The notes under the pieces were generated by a model. That model did no database searches. It was given only the letters and a program-made list of their open reading frames with translations, and had not been told where the DNA came from. The position numbers and the translations under genes were made by a program. A DNA stretch of 64,000 nucleotides, from contig NZ_AP024896.1 in NCBI RefSeq assembly GCF_024347055.1, positions 558,001 to 622,000 on the forward strand, read 5' to 3'. This DNA comes from Vibrio porteresiae DSM 19223 (GTDB taxonomy: Bacteria; Pseudomonadota; Gammaproteobacteria; Enterobacterales; Vibrionaceae). How positions within the stretch are numbered: the first letter of the stretch is position 1; each line of letters opens with the position of its first letter. This document shows, piece after piece, positions 62,803 through 64,000 of this stretch.

Positions 62803-63900
62803 ATGTGGATCTGGCAACAGGCTAACTGGCCCAACTTTCAATGGGATACAGCCCAAATAGACCCGATGGTGAGACGAACTCGTCTTAACCAAGGGATTCT
62901 GCTGGGGAAAATGCTGAGTCAGGCGCAAGATCAACAAGAAAGTATGCTCGATACTTTATTAGCGAATATCGTTCACTCGAGCGCGATTGAAGGGGAAAAA
63001 CTCAATGCCTTTTCCGTGCGCTCATCCCTTGCTAACAAACTCGGACTAACAGAAGAGCGTCCATTTCCAACCACGCAGCAAACCGATGGGCTGGCAGAGA
63101 TCATGCTAGATGCGGTTAATAACCTTGATGAGCCGCTAACGTTAGAACGGATTCTGCATTGGCATGAACGATTGTTTCCAGAAGGGTACACGCTGTTTAA
63201 TCCTGTAATTGGTGGACAGCTGCGAGGTGATGTACCAATGCAAGTGGTATCAGGGCGTATCGATAGACCAGTTGTTCATTTTGAAGCACCGAGTCGCGAC
63301 ATCTTAGATGATGAGCTAAGCCAATTTATTCAATGGTTCAACGCTTCGAAAACCGATACCTCATTGGATCCTTTGCTTCGCGCGGCAATCACGCACCTGT
63401 GGTTTGTTACTTTGCACCCATTAGATGATGGTAATGGTCGTATTACACGGCTATTAACCGATTTGGCGTTAGCCCAAGCGGAGCATCAGTCAGTGCGTTT
63501 TTACGCTATGTCGGTGGGTATCTTAGCCAATCGCAAAAGCTATTACGACATCTTGGAACAAACGCAAAAAGGCGGTGTGGATATCACCGCTTGGCTGAGA
63601 TGGTTCTTTGATACGCTTAATCAAACCTTTGATGATGTGCTAAAAGAGATTGACCAAACGGTATTTAAAACCAATTACTGGCGACGTATTGATCAAACTC
63701 AGTTGACTCAAGAACAAGTCAAAGTACTTAACCGACTGCTTGATGGTGATTTTGCTGATGGGATCAATACGTCTCAATACGCGAGTGTGGCTAAAGTGAG
63801 TAAACCGACGGCGACACGTCATCTTTCGGCGTTAGTCGAGCAGGGCTGCTTAGTTCAAACTGGTGGCGGTCGCAGTACGCGCTATCAGCTGCCGACATAA
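62803..63900 (+). CDS. Fic-family AMP-transferase-type protein with C-terminal winged helix
   Basis: The 365-residue protein has an N-terminal DUF4172-like region (MWIWQQANWPNFQWD...RRTRLNQGILLGKM), an inhibitory helix with the motif SSAIEGEKLNAFSV ([S/T]xxxE[G/N], residues about 63-76, class II), a Fic core with the active loop HPLDDGNGRITR (about 205-216), and a C-terminal winged helix (about 305-365: TSQYASVAKVSKPTATRHLSALVEQGCLV). Fic enzymes transfer AMP or related groups to proteins. The layout (inhibitory helix before the core) means it is probably self-inhibited. The target is unknown. Confidence 0.93.
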   Translation: MWIWQQANWPNFQWDTAQIDPMVRRTRLNQGILLGKMLSQAQDQQESMLDTLLANIVHSSAIEGEKLNAFSVRSSLANKLGLTEERPFPTTQQTDGLAEIMLDAVNNLDEPLTLERILHWHERLFPEGYTLFNPVIGGQLRGDVPMQVVSGRIDRPVVHFEAPSRDILDDELSQFIQWFNASKTDTSLDPLLRAAITHLWFVTLHPLDDGNGRITRLLTDLALAQAEHQSVRFYAMSVGILANRKSYYDILEQTQKGGVDITAWLRWFFDTLNQTFDDVLKEIDQTVFKTNYWRRIDQTQLTQEQVKVLNRLLDGDFADGINTSQYASVAKVSKPTATRHLSALVEQGCLVQTGGGRSTRYQLPT

Positions 63901-63936
63901 CGACGTTGATAATAAACGAACTCGGCCGCTACTTTG

Positions 63937-64000
63937 GTAAAGTATGTCCTCGGTTTGGTGCGTGGAGAAACTGAAGAATGACGGCTGGTTTTTAAATGGT
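63937..64000. repeat. 64-bp direct repeat, right copy, cut by window edge
   Basis: It matches 60630-60693 at 62 of 64 bases and runs to the last base of the window, so the full repeat may be longer. It begins 36 bases after the fic stop. Confidence 0.95.

Noticed and set aside
62803..63900. Fic/antitoxin (FicT-FicA) pair
   Set aside because: The inhibitory motif is within the same protein (class II), and no separate small antitoxin gene precedes it.

Overview
The window looks like a stretch of a Vibrio chromosome, most likely the second chromosome. Several gene sets point that way: a VemP-like arrest peptide upstream of a second secDF pair, a class I HMG-CoA reductase, the hutXZ haem genes, NarQ/NarP, an AGCS sodium/alanine-type symporter and many c-di-GMP and chemotaxis genes. 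The assignment rests on gene content and remembered family sequences; no database search was possible. No rRNA, tRNA or CRISPR array was seen.

Layout. 1-4.2 kb: the start of an outer-membrane barrel gene (runs off the left edge), a BOF-fold stress protein and the molybdate transporter modABC. 4.2-11 kb: HMG-CoA reductase, a small flagellar-rod-like protein, a small hypothetical protein, YccS and DNA helicase IV. 11-14.6 kb: two tandem, near-twin membrane diguanylate cyclases (the second cut short by one in-frame TGA) and pncA. 14.9-21 kb: a secreted pectate lyase with a ricin-type lectin domain, mgsA, the divergent yqhD/yqhC pair and glgC. 21.5-26 kb: a beta-glucoside PTS operon (EIIBCA, GH1 6-phospho-beta-glucosidase, LacI regulator) behind two LacI-family operators. 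26-29.3 kb: ghrB and a PAS-GGDEF protein. 29.7-33.8 kb: an SH3-like membrane protein, then vemP-secD2-secF2. 34-41.4 kb: narQP, a GNAT acetyltransferase, a YqaB phosphatase, a membrane FKBP, an OmpA-like lipoprotein and an Aer-like chemoreceptor. 42-46 kb: a PHB depolymerase, a phasin with a long Ala/Lys/Pro tail, and an AGCS symporter. 46-47.4 kb: hutXZ behind a Fur-like box.

The most unusual region is 47.5-60.6 kb. Behind a promoter that resembles the hutX promoter (same 17-bp element and a better Fur box) sits a set of six same-strand genes: a TadG-like pseudopilin with a degenerate vWA domain; a 1726-residue beta-propeller/cadherin-like protein with no Sec signal and an N-terminal LEPRIVFDG motif; a TolC-family lipoprotein; a periplasmic adaptor; a GAF-TM-HlyD fusion; and a PqqD-like/M50 metalloprotease/HlyD fusion. 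There is no ABC transporter and there are no RTX repeats. I read this as a candidate iron-regulated export system that uses an M50-adaptor fusion in the inner membrane, with the giant protein as likely cargo.

The right end (60.6-64 kb) is mobile. A complete 1499-bp IS4/IS50-like element with a 10-bp target duplication has inserted into the terminal inverted repeat of an older MITE-like element, which itself holds two 112-bp tandem units. A class II Fic gene with paired palindromic operators follows. The whole block is flanked by a 64-bp direct repeat (62/64 identical) whose second copy is cut by the window edge.
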